Positions 44,792-52,358 of a stretch of 64,000 bases of DNA are shown piece by piece. Origin of the DNA: Candidatus Hydrogenedentota bacterium (GTDB lineage: Bacteria; Hydrogenedentota; Hydrogenedentia; Hydrogenedentales; SLHB01); NCBI GenBank assembly GCA_013359265.1, contig JABWCD010000021.1, forward strand, positions 42,645-106,644, written 5' to 3'. Within the stretch, counting starts at the first letter, position 1. Each line of letters opens with the position of its first letter. The position numbers and the translations under genes were made by a program. Under the pieces are notes generated by a model that saw only the letters and a program-made list of their open reading frames with translations, did not search any database and was not told where the DNA came from.

Positions 44792-45092
44792 AGGTGTATG
44801 GGGCGAGCAATCACGGAATCTCGGAATCGATCGATGGAACGCGGTTCACGATGCGGTGGGAAGCGGCGTTGTGATCGAAAGCGAGGCGAGCGCCTCCTGC
44901 GCGAACTCGCGCGTGCGGTACGGGCCGATCAAGCGGATGGGCCCGCGGAGATCGGGATCGATGAATATCCACCAAACGCCGAACTGCTCGTACACGTATC
45001 CTTCGTTCATATCTCTGTCCCGGGAAACTGCAGACTGCCGAAATCAACTCTATTTGAATATCCGCGTCGCGCGGACCGTCTAAATTGAAGAA

Positions 45093-45155
45093 AGGGCTTC
45101 CGCAGTTCGAGGTCGGAGCATGTAAGGATGTGGCGGATTGGACCACGGAAGCCCT
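45093..45155. repeat. 63-bp element with 10-bp terminal inverted repeats
   Basis: AGGGCTTCCG (45093-45102) and CGGAAGCCCT (45146-45155) are perfect inverted arms with 43 bp inside. It could be a miniature element or a long hairpin. No coding potential is evident. Confidence 0.65.
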
Positions 45156-45426
45156 GGGGATTGGCGTTGTTCAACTGTCCGAACGCACGAATCATAGGCG
45201 CAGACTATTCGTCCAATGTTAGCCGTTCATTTTTTTCGGGTTACGAAGGGCGTGTAACGCGCCGAACCGTTCGCGGTATTAGTATGCAGAAGGTCACCCA
45301 AGGGCGACCGGAAGTCAGCTAGTAAACTGACAGAGAGTTAAAGCCGCATTCCATCACGAGGGTCCCCCCCTCTATCTTCCCAGGGCCGCGTCCGAACCGC
45401 TGCGGGCGCGGCCAACCTCTTTTCAA

Positions 45427-45460
45427 TTTCGGACTTTCGATTTCGGATTTTGGATTGGGG
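45427..45460. repeat. T-rich degenerate repeat, second locus
   Basis: TTTCGGACTTTCGATTTCGG and TTTTGGATTGGGG words, as in the block at 19497-19529. It borders the two duplicated units at 45468-45638. Both blocks are short and non-coding. Confidence 0.5.
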
Positions 45461-45467
45461 CGAAGCA

Positions 45468-45638
45468 GGGACAGTCCCGAATTTCGCGGTGCAGTTGCGT
45501 ACGAGGTGCGCGTGCATTGGGGCGAAATTTGGGACAGTCCCTTTCGCGAGATTTGGACATGGGAGGGACAGCCCCCAATTTCGCGGTGCAGTGGCGTACG
45601 AGGCGCGAGTGTATCGAAGTGAAATTGGGGATAGTCCC
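45468..45638. repeat. Two 74-bp MITE-like units with terminal inverted repeats
   Basis: Unit A (45468-45541) and unit B (45565-45638) have the same length and share most positions. Each begins with GGGACAG(T/C)CCC then AATTTCGC, and ends with the reverse complement of a similar ~20-bp block (GAAATT plus GGGACAGTCCC-like). The ends are thus terminal inverted repeats with internal palindromes. This is the pattern of a non-autonomous mobile palindrome. No transposase is adjacent. Confidence 0.75.
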
Positions 45639-45656
45639 GCTGGCGCAAAAACCGTA

Positions 45657-45687
45657 GCGGCGCCGGCCCACGTAAGGCCGGCGCCGC
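45657..45687 (-). terminator. Rho-independent terminator after the ThuA gene
   Basis: GCGGCGCCGGCC (45657-45668), a 7-nt loop, and GGCCGGCGCCGC (45676-45687) form a perfect 12-bp stem. On the minus strand, TACGGTTTTT follows. It terminates the ThuA-domain gene, whose stop is at 45717. Confidence 0.9.
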
Positions 45688-45716
45688 CATCGCGTCTTGA
45701 CGGAGATAAGACCGTA

Positions 45717-46628
45717 TTACTTTTCTTTTTTCGACGGCACGGGAAGTTGAGCGGTTTCCTTCGCGGGCTGAATGGCTTGCGCCTTGGCGAGGTCTTCGTC
45801 GCTCATGAGCTTTTTCAGATTCGGTTCGGCTTGCGCGGGGCCGTGGCCCATTACCCAGTGCACGGCGTCGACGACCGACTTCTGGAAGATTGGATTGTCC
45901 CACACGTCTTCGCGATGGCCCATGGCGTTGTAGTAAACGCGGCCCTTGCCGTATGCGCTGCACCAAACGATGGGATAGCTCGGAATGTTGTATTGTTCCT
46001 GGACCTGCCGCTCCGGGCCGGGATCGAGCAACGCCAACACGTGCATCGTTTCCGCGTTCAAGTTTCTGAACAGATACCACTCGTCGAGGATGTTCCAATC
46101 CGCGGGTACGTTCGCCATCGTGGGATGTGACGGGTCGACGATTTTAAGCGTGCCGGCAAACTGCTTGTGGTGCGCGCGGAACTCGCCGCCGAGCATCTTG
46201 ACGTACGGCGTCACGTCGCCACCCTCGGGCTGGTGAAACGAATCCGACGCGCAGTGATAGCCGATGAATCCGCCGCCCGCGCCAATCCAGTCGAGCAGCT
46301 CGGCTTGTCCCGTCGGGCTCATGGCTGGCTGTTTGTCCCCGCCTTCGGTCGTGAGGTCGCCGGTTGTGTAGAAGATCACGACTTTGTATTTCTTGAGGTT
46401 TTCGGCGTTGATGAGGCTGCCGTCCTTGGTCAGCAAGATTTCGATGCCCATGTCTTTTTGGAGCCCGGTGAGCACATTGCCTACATGGTGCTGCTTGTTC
46501 TCGTCCCACTTGATGCAGCTATGCTCGAACCCCGCCGATTTGCTGAGAAAGACGCCGCAGTTTTCCGCCGCGTATGCCGATGCGCCAATTAGCATAGAGA
46601 TTGCCATTAGAATGGTTGCGTACTTCAT
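45717..46628 (-). CDS. Secreted ThuA-domain protein
   Basis: 303 residues with a signal peptide ending near AYA|AEN. ThuA-like motifs: FLSKSAGFEHS, VVIFYTTGDLT, WIGAGGGFIGYHCASDSF, and GRVYYNAMGHRED. ThuA domains have a class I glutamine-amidotransferase-like fold and occur near sugar metabolism genes, as in trehalose utilisation; the function is unknown. The C-terminal tail is Lys/Glu-rich. A strong terminator follows. Confidence 0.9.
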   Translation of the reverse strand: MKYATILMAISMLIGASAYAAENCGVFLSKSAGFEHSCIKWDENKQHHVGNVLTGLQKDMGIEILLTKDGSLINAENLKKYKVVIFYTTGDLTTEGGDKQPAMSPTGQAELLDWIGAGGGFIGYHCASDSFHQPEGGDVTPYVKMLGGEFRAHHKQFAGTLKIVDPSHPTMANVPADWNILDEWYLFRNLNAETMHVLALLDPGPERQVQEQYNIPSYPIVWCSAYGKGRVYYNAMGHREDVWDNPIFQKSVVDAVHWVMGHGPAQAEPNLKKLMSDEDLAKAQAIQPAKETAQLPVPSKKEK

Positions 46629-46702
46629 GATTATGTCCCTCGATCGTACCCCGTTTGCACCGGCGTTAGACTAGCCCCCCAAGCGGAAACAGTCAAACGC
46701 AG

Positions 46703-48250
46703 CTACGGCGTGCGCCATTTCCCCGCACACGTCTCAAACAGCTTGTCCGCTTCCGCCGGCCCCCAGGTGCCCGGGCGATACAGCGCCGGGGCCGGCGCGC
46801 CCTTCCATTGGTCCGCGATTCGTGTCGCGATCTGCCACGCGTAATCGATCTCGTCGGACCGCATGAACAATGTTGAATCGCCGCGGAGCGCATCGAGGAT
46901 CAGGCGCTCGTACGCCTCCGGCAGCGCGTCCTTGAATGTCTCGCCGTAGGTGAAGTCCATATTCACGGGTGCGATATTCATTTCCATGCCGGGCGGCTTC
47001 GCGTTGAAGCGGAGCGAGATGGCTTCGTCCGGCTGAATGCGGAATGCGAGCGTATTCGCGTGCGGCATGGGAATGCCGATGTCGCGGAAGAAGTGCGTCG
47101 GCGGATCGTTGAACTGCACGGCGATCTCGGTGACGCGTTCCTTCAGGCACTTGCCCGTGCGCAACATGAACGGCACGCCGGCCCAGCGCCAGTTGTCGAT
47201 GCGCAACCGCAGCGCGACGTAGGTCTCCGTGACGGAATCGGGCGCAACGCCCTCTTCCGATAGGTAGCCTTTTACGCCGGCGCCCTCCGTGTATTGTCCG
47301 CGCACGCACCAACGTTCGAGCGGTTCGTCTGCCGGTACGTCCACTGCCGCGAGCACCTTCACCTTTTCGTCGCGCGTCGCTTTAGCGCCGGAGATTGCGG
47401 GCGGCTCCATGGCGACGAGGCAGAGCAGTTGCAGGACGTGGTTCTGCAGCACGTCGCGCAGCGCGCCGGTGGAATCGTAAAACGCGCCGCGCCGTCCTTC
47501 CATGCCGACGGTCTCGGCCATCGTGATTTGCACGTGGTCGACATATTTCTGATTGAACAGCGGCTCGAAGATTGCGTTGCCGAAGCGGAACGCGAAGATG
47601 TTTTGGACGGTTTCCTTCCCGAGATAGTGGTCGATCCGGTAGACCTGATCTTCGGTGAGCACCTTGCCGATTCGGTTGTTCAACGCGCGCGCGGAGTCGA
47701 GGTCGTGCCCAAACGGTTTTTCGATGACGACGCGCGACCACGGCCCCCCGTTGATGTGGCGCGTCAGGCCGGCGTCGCCAAGTTGTTCGATGATCGGCGC
47801 GAAGAATTCCGGCGCGACCGCCATGTAGTGCAGTCTGTGTCCGGTCATGTTGTTCTTCTTCTCGATCCCTTCGAGTCGTTCGCGCAACCTCACGTAGTGG
47901 CCGGGTTCGTTGAATTCGACCTGTTGGTAGTAGAGGTTCGACACGAAGGGGTCGCAGGCGTCGCCCAAGCCGTCGACCGAACGCGAATATTTCTTCAACG
48001 CCTCGCACATCTCCGCGCGGAATTCGCCGTCGGATTTCGGCTTGCGCGCCACGCCTACGACGGCGATGCGCTTGGGAAGGAAACCGGAGTTCCACAAATT
48101 GTAGACGGCGGGGAACAGCTTGCGCCGCGCGAGGTCGCCCGTCGCGCCGAAGATTGTGATCGTCGCCATTTGCTGTTCGGAGAGACGGTAGCGGGACCCG
48201 TCGCCGGGGGAGACTTTCATGTCGAATGTGGTCGTAGGCTGTACAGGCAT
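46703..48250 (-). CDS. zwf: Glucose-6-phosphate 1-dehydrogenase
   Basis: 515 residues. The NADP fold (TITIFGATGDLARRKLFPA, residues about 29-47) and the signature RIDHYLGKETVQNI, with catalytic His and Lys, are intact. The first step of the oxidative pentose phosphate pathway makes NADPH and 6-phosphogluconolactone. ATG 48250 follows GGAAGGACC. The frame opens further upstream, but those codons are not family-like. No gnd or pgl is next to it. Confidence 0.97.
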   Translation of the reverse strand: MPVQPTTTFDMKVSPGDGSRYRLSEQQMATITIFGATGDLARRKLFPAVYNLWNSGFLPKRIAVVGVARKPKSDGEFRAEMCEALKKYSRSVDGLGDACDPFVSNLYYQQVEFNEPGHYVRLRERLEGIEKKNNMTGHRLHYMAVAPEFFAPIIEQLGDAGLTRHINGGPWSRVVIEKPFGHDLDSARALNNRIGKVLTEDQVYRIDHYLGKETVQNIFAFRFGNAIFEPLFNQKYVDHVQITMAETVGMEGRRGAFYDSTGALRDVLQNHVLQLLCLVAMEPPAISGAKATRDEKVKVLAAVDVPADEPLERWCVRGQYTEGAGVKGYLSEEGVAPDSVTETYVALRLRIDNWRWAGVPFMLRTGKCLKERVTEIAVQFNDPPTHFFRDIGIPMPHANTLAFRIQPDEAISLRFNAKPPGMEMNIAPVNMDFTYGETFKDALPEAYERLILDALRGDSTLFMRSDEIDYAWQIATRIADQWKGAPAPALYRPGTWGPAEADKLFETCAGKWRTP

Positions 48251-48462
48251 GCAGTGGTCCTTCCGTTGGCGAATGGTGTACACGATATCACAGGTGTGGA
48301 GGAAGAGAGGAAGCAAGCGGCCGAAATAGCGAATAGCGGGCTGGCGCAATCGGGGACTGCCGCCGCGCGGCGCGACACCGATTCAACGGAAGACTGTCCT
48401 TCATGCGCGGTGACTGTTTCCGGTAAACGTCGGCGAATCTCCGCCTCGTTCCTCGCTGCTTA

Positions 48463-48642
48463 CTATTTCCCCTTCGGTGTGTAGTCGGGGCACTTGACCG
48501 CGTTGGGGCGTTGAGGACGTGAACAGGCGGAGGGATGGTCGTATTTGCAGTTGTCACAGAGGAATTCGGTGCGGCAGGAGATGCGCCACCACCACTGCAG
48601 CAGCTTCGGTATGGGCTTTGCGTTTTGCTGCCGGTCTTTCAT
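48463..48642 (-). CDS. Small Cys-rich protein (59 aa)
   Basis: A complete frame of 59 codons plus stop: MKDRQQNAKPIPKLLQWWWR, then a Cys cluster (ISCRTEFLCDNCKYDHPSAC ... VKCPDY). Five Cys residues are visible, two as a CxxC pair, suggesting a zinc-ribbon-like or redox site. It starts 5 bp after the stop of the adenosyltransferase gene, with only a weak GTCGGA as ribosome site, so it is likely read by coupling in the xth operon. No family recognised. Its small size makes it easily missed. Confidence 0.6.
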   Translation of the reverse strand: MKDRQQNAKPIPKLLQWWWRISCRTEFLCDNCKYDHPSACSRPQRPNAVKCPDYTPKGK

Positions 48643-48647
48643 TCCGA

Positions 48648-49232
48648 CTATGGCTCGATGATCGTGTAATCGACGGTCTGGTGCGTGCCGTTATCGAACT
48701 TGCGCGCGAGCATGTAGAGGGTGTCGCTCATGCGATTGACAAAAACGAGAATCGTGCCGCACTCGAATGCCGGTTCGAGCTCCTTCACGCGTACGATTGC
48801 GCGCTCGAGGCGGCGGGCGATGGTGGTCATCAGGTCGACGTGCGCGGCGAGTTCGTTGGAGGCTGACACAATGAACCGCTTCGGAAGGCGCACTTCTTCT
48901 TCGATCTTCTGTTGAAACGCTTCGAGCGTTTTCACGTGCGACGCGTCGATGTCCACCTTGCGGAATTCGGGATGAGCGTTTCGCGGATCGCTGCATTGGC
49001 TTCCGATGGCGAAGCAACAATGCAACAGCCACAGCAGAAAGACGGCGGCTTCGGCGTCGTCCGGGCGTTGGGCGAGCGTCATGTGCCGCACGAGGGCGAT
49101 GTATGCGCGCAGTTCGTCCACGCACCCGGTGCATTCGATGACGGGGTGCGATTTCGCGACGTCGTCGCCGCCAAGCGTGGTGGTCTCGCCCGTGTCGCCG
49201 CGCTTGCTCGTGACCTGTGATCGGCGTCGCAT
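48648..49232 (-). CDS. PduO-type cob(I)alamin adenosyltransferase
   Basis: 194 residues. GDTGETTTLGG near the start is the ATP-binding loop of PduO-type enzymes. VDELRAYIAL, IARRLERAIV and NRMSDTLYMLARK are the further conserved stretches. It adds an adenosyl group to cobalamin for AdoCbl-dependent enzymes. ATG 49232 overlaps the xth stop (TAATG), so the two are cotranslated. The combination with an exonuclease seems incidental. Confidence 0.9.
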   Translation of the reverse strand: MRRRSQVTSKRGDTGETTTLGGDDVAKSHPVIECTGCVDELRAYIALVRHMTLAQRPDDAEAAVFLLWLLHCCFAIGSQCSDPRNAHPEFRKVDIDASHVKTLEAFQQKIEEEVRLPKRFIVSASNELAAHVDLMTTIARRLERAIVRVKELEPAFECGTILVFVNRMSDTLYMLARKFDNGTHQTVDYTIIEP

Positions 49233-49999
49233 TACTTCACCGTGATCGAGACGGGGCAGTGGTCGCTGCCGTGGACGTCCGCGTGGATGGTGGCTTTCTT
49301 CACGCGGGGAATGAATTCCGCGTTGACGCAGTGGTAATCGATTCTCCAGCCCACGTTCTTTTCGCGGGCGTTGCTGCGGTATGACCACCACGTATAGTGG
49401 CCGGGGTCGGGCGTGAAGTGACGGAACGTGTCGATGTATCCCGCTTTGATGAACTTGTCCATGCTTGCGCACTCTTCCGGATAAAAGCCCGGACTGTCGC
49501 GATTGTCTTTGGGCCGCGCGAGATCGATCTCCTTGTGGGCGATGTTGTAATCGCCGCACACGACGACGTTTTTCCCCGCCTTGCGCAGCTTGTTGCACAG
49601 CTTCAGCATGGCGTCGCAGAAGCGGAGCTTGTACTCGATGCGCGCGCGCTCGGCCTGCGAGTTCGGATAGTAGGCGTTGATGAGCGTGAAGTCCTTGAAT
49701 TCGACCAGTTGCACGCGCCCTTCGTTGTCGAATTCAAGAATGCCCATGGGCGACACCGAAAGCGGCGCGTGCCTGGTCTTGAAATAGGTTGCGACGCCGC
49801 TGTACCCCTTCTTCACGGCGGACTGCCAGACACTCGAATAGCCCTTCGGCTCGCGCAGCGCGGGTTCGACGTCGCCCATATGCGCTTTCGTCTCCTGCAG
49901 GCACACGATGTCCGGCTGCATCACATCGAGCCATTGCAGAAACCCGTTGCGCCCCGCCGCGCGCACGCCGTTTACGTTCCATGAAACTAAAGTCGTCAT
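49232..49999 (-). CDS. xth: Exodeoxyribonuclease III
   Basis: 255 residues. LVSWNVNGVRAAGRNGF, DIVCLQETKA, NAYYPNSQ, VVVCGDYNIAH and GSDHCPVSI are the metal-dependent AP-endonuclease motifs. It cuts abasic sites and removes 3' blocks. ATG 49999 is set by AAGGTG; 11 upstream codons in the same frame are not family-like. First gene of a three-gene operon (xth, adenosyltransferase, small Cys-rich protein). Confidence 0.95.
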   Translation of the reverse strand: MTTLVSWNVNGVRAAGRNGFLQWLDVMQPDIVCLQETKAHMGDVEPALREPKGYSSVWQSAVKKGYSGVATYFKTRHAPLSVSPMGILEFDNEGRVQLVEFKDFTLINAYYPNSQAERARIEYKLRFCDAMLKLCNKLRKAGKNVVVCGDYNIAHKEIDLARPKDNRDSPGFYPEECASMDKFIKAGYIDTFRHFTPDPGHYTWWSYRSNAREKNVGWRIDYHCVNAEFIPRVKKATIHADVHGSDHCPVSITVK

Positions 50000-50089
50000 A
50001 ACGCACCTTCTACGCAAGAAATCGTGAGGCAATCATACGGCGCGGTTTGCGCGTATGCAACGCGACGATTGTGTTAGCGTTAGACGACA

Positions 50090-51844
50090 ATGGGAGCAAG
50101 ATCGGTGCGAGAGAAACGGGCGAACGAATCGCCGGCGGTTCGGCTTCTGCCGCTGTACGCGCTCCTGCGACGCGAGCTGCTTATCACGCTCCGCACGTGG
50201 CGTATGGCGCTGCTAGTCGCGCTTGTCGCGGGCGTGTGCGTAATTCCGGTTCTTGCGAGTTGGCCCGCGCCGGGCTTGCAGCCGCCTGGCGTGTACCGCG
50301 GCGTGAGCGAATCGATCGTTTCGTTGGTTGTGACCATCGTGATGGGATTCGGAATTCTCGGCGTCACACTGATCGCTGCGGCGTCGTTTACCGCGGAACG
50401 CGACGATGATACGCTCGACATGTTGGCGATGACGGGCCTGCCGCCATCGCTACTCGTCGGCGCGAAGATACTCGGCCTTCTCGCCTTGTTTGGGCTGCTG
50501 CTCGTATCACTGCTGCCGGTCGTCGCGGCAGTGTACTTTCACGTGGGCGTGGACGTAGTTCGAGTATTCCAGGCTGCGGTGCTCCTTTGCGCATCGGCGG
50601 CCGCCTGCGCCTCGATTGGCGTGTACTGCTCGATCGCGTTTCGCAATTCGTACGCCCGCGTTGTCGCCGCATGCGCGGCAACGTTCGTTGTGAGCGGGTG
50701 GATTTTGGTGCCGATCATCTTTGCGGCAGTCTTCAATTTGTTGCCGTCGCGCACATTTGACCTGTTCGAATCCTCACGGTACATCTTGCCGCTGTCCGCG
50801 GCTTCGATCGCGCTTCAGCCCGGCACGGCGCATCACGGGATTGCCGTGCTCAGTTGCTCGGCGCTTCAACTCGGTTTGGCCGCAACGTTTTGGAGGGCGG
50901 CGTCCAGCCGCCTTCGGAAAGTGTGGACCGGTCGAGGCGGCGCCGCCGCGCGCGCTCACGCCCCTGGTTCTTGTCGTTCGAGGGCGCAACGCGAAATCCC
51001 CGACGGCGCGAACCCGATCGCATTCAAGGAACTCCGTTACGACCTTGTTCACCAGCGGAGGGAATTGATAGTCGCATCGGCAACAGGTTTCTTGTTGCTG
51101 ATTGCGGTTTGGTTGTTCGTTTTGTCTGCGTACCTGTTAACGCTTAACCGCGCGGGCCTGATGGATGCGATGATTGCGTTCTTCGCAGTGCAGCAGGTGG
51201 TGATACCGGCAATGTTCGTGCCGTATTGCGTGCAGATTGTCGTGAAGGAATACCGTGAAGGCGCGCTTGACGCGATTCGCATGACCGCATTGAGCGGCGC
51301 GGCGGTGTTGTGGGGAAAGGTCCGCAGCGCGGCGACGGTCGGTGTTTTCATCGTCGTGCTGACCGCAGTCGCCGCGCTGCCCGTTTCCGTACCGGGGACT
51401 TGGCCGGAAAACCTGTACTGGCGCCAGTTGATCGTGCGGCAGGTGGCCATTGCCGTGATGGGAGTCGCTACAATCGGTGTATGCGGCCTGCTTGGAATCG
51501 CATGCGGATTCCTGGCCGCATCATGTGTTAAGGAGCGGCAATCATGTATCGCGCTGGCGTTTATTCTATATGTAAACGTCTTGGCAACCGGGTACGCAAT
51601 TGCATCGGCGTTGCGGGGCAGCGGGTTTTTCTCGCCGCCGACCAGGCCGCACGAGGATGGATTCTGGGTGAACGCGTGTTCCCCGGTGCTGGCGTTTGTC
51701 GCATCGACGGATTATGTCAACGGGAACGAGTTTGTCTGGGAGTTTTGGGCACGGAGCATGTTGGGGTTTGTGGGAGTGGGTGTCGCGCTGACGGGATGCG
51801 GGTTCGCGCTGTTCGCGAGACGGTACAGGGCCGGGTTTCGTTGA
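50090..51844 (+). CDS. ABC-2-type transporter permease
   Basis: 584 residues with about 12 hydrophobic segments in two halves (residues about 30-280 and 330-580). TAERDDDTLDMLAMTGL and VKEYREGALDAIRMTALSG, one in each half, resemble the conserved coupling helix of ABC-2 permeases. A hydrophilic stretch (residues about 283-315) joins the halves. No ATPase gene is next to it, so the partner must be elsewhere. The substrate is unknown. It ends about 515 bp upstream of rpoB. Confidence 0.75.
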   Translation: MGARSVREKRANESPAVRLLPLYALLRRELLITLRTWRMALLVALVAGVCVIPVLASWPAPGLQPPGVYRGVSESIVSLVVTIVMGFGILGVTLIAAASFTAERDDDTLDMLAMTGLPPSLLVGAKILGLLALFGLLLVSLLPVVAAVYFHVGVDVVRVFQAAVLLCASAAACASIGVYCSIAFRNSYARVVAACAATFVVSGWILVPIIFAAVFNLLPSRTFDLFESSRYILPLSAASIALQPGTAHHGIAVLSCSALQLGLAATFWRAASSRLRKVWTGRGGAAARAHAPGSCRSRAQREIPDGANPIAFKELRYDLVHQRRELIVASATGFLLLIAVWLFVLSAYLLTLNRAGLMDAMIAFFAVQQVVIPAMFVPYCVQIVVKEYREGALDAIRMTALSGAAVLWGKVRSAATVGVFIVVLTAVAALPVSVPGTWPENLYWRQLIVRQVAIAVMGVATIGVCGLLGIACGFLAASCVKERQSCIALAFILYVNVLATGYAIASALRGSGFFSPPTRPHEDGFWVNACSPVLAFVASTDYVNGNEFVWEFWARSMLGFVGVGVALTGCGFALFARRYRAGFR

Positions 51845-52358
51845 TCGTAAGATATTGAAGATGAATAACTTACGCGTATATAGCCGTCGCCGCTTTTCAG
51901 TCTAATCACGCTGCCGATTGCCGACGCATTAACGTAACTCATTGCCAATAAATGATTTGCGGTGACGCGCGTCCAAGCTGGAGTCGTAACGTTCTCGTTC
52001 ACTGGTGCGCTCGCTGCCTTTCCGCTGTTCGGGAATATATTCCTATAAGAAATGCATTACGGCCAGTTGCGGGACGGTTTTCAGGGCCTGCGCAAGCTTT
52101 GGTCTTCCAAAGCGGGCCAATGACTTGACATTCACTTTTCGACATGGTATGTTTCTTGTTTGCGCTTCCTTCGGGAGAAGTATGTCTTTTGGCGAAATCA
52201 ACGGCAGCGGGGTGAGGTGTCTCTGGCTGTGCCGGGCCGAATCCGTTTGAAATCCAGGCGCGCGTTAGGCGTGCCCATACTGCCTGTAGTTTGAGGTCAG
52301 GTGGGGCCGTTGTGGCGGGATTGCCGCCCGGTTCCCCTAGAGGATAGAGGGTCTGCGA
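51845..52358 (+). other. 514-bp gap and rpoB leader
   Basis: Apart from the promoter at 52125-52153 I see no gene. The 3' part, from about 52160 to the rpoB start at 52359, is the leader, roughly 200 nt, with GGCGG/CCGCC near 52313-52327 as one small hairpin. An ORF on the minus strand here is a shadow. No rplJ/rplL genes lie in it. Confidence 0.5.
52125..52153 (+). promoter_or_regulatory. Sigma-70-type promoter of rpoBC
   Basis: TTGACA (52125-52130), a 17-bp spacer and TATGTT (52148-52153) on the plus strand. A transcript from here would carry a 200-nt leader to rpoB. Confidence 0.7.

Larger units (their letters stand above)
44671..45716. other. Repeat-rich 1-kb gap
   Basis: No convincing gene. 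The gap holds a 9-bp repeat (44747-44791), an inverted repeat (45093-45155), a T-rich repeat (45427-45460), two MITE-like units (45468-45638) and a terminator (45657-45687). A GGCCGCG/CGCGGCC hairpin (45384-45413) with CTCTTTT after it could end a plus-strand RNA starting in 45156-45380, but no promoter is clear. I see no tRNA. Confidence 0.5.

Noticed and set aside
44811..45195. Several ORFs of 60-110 codons in the repeat-rich gap
   Set aside because: They follow repeat sequence on both strands and have no start signals or family features.
51712..52002. 96-codon minus-strand ORF at the ABC permease end
   Set aside because: It overlaps the permease and has no recognised domain.
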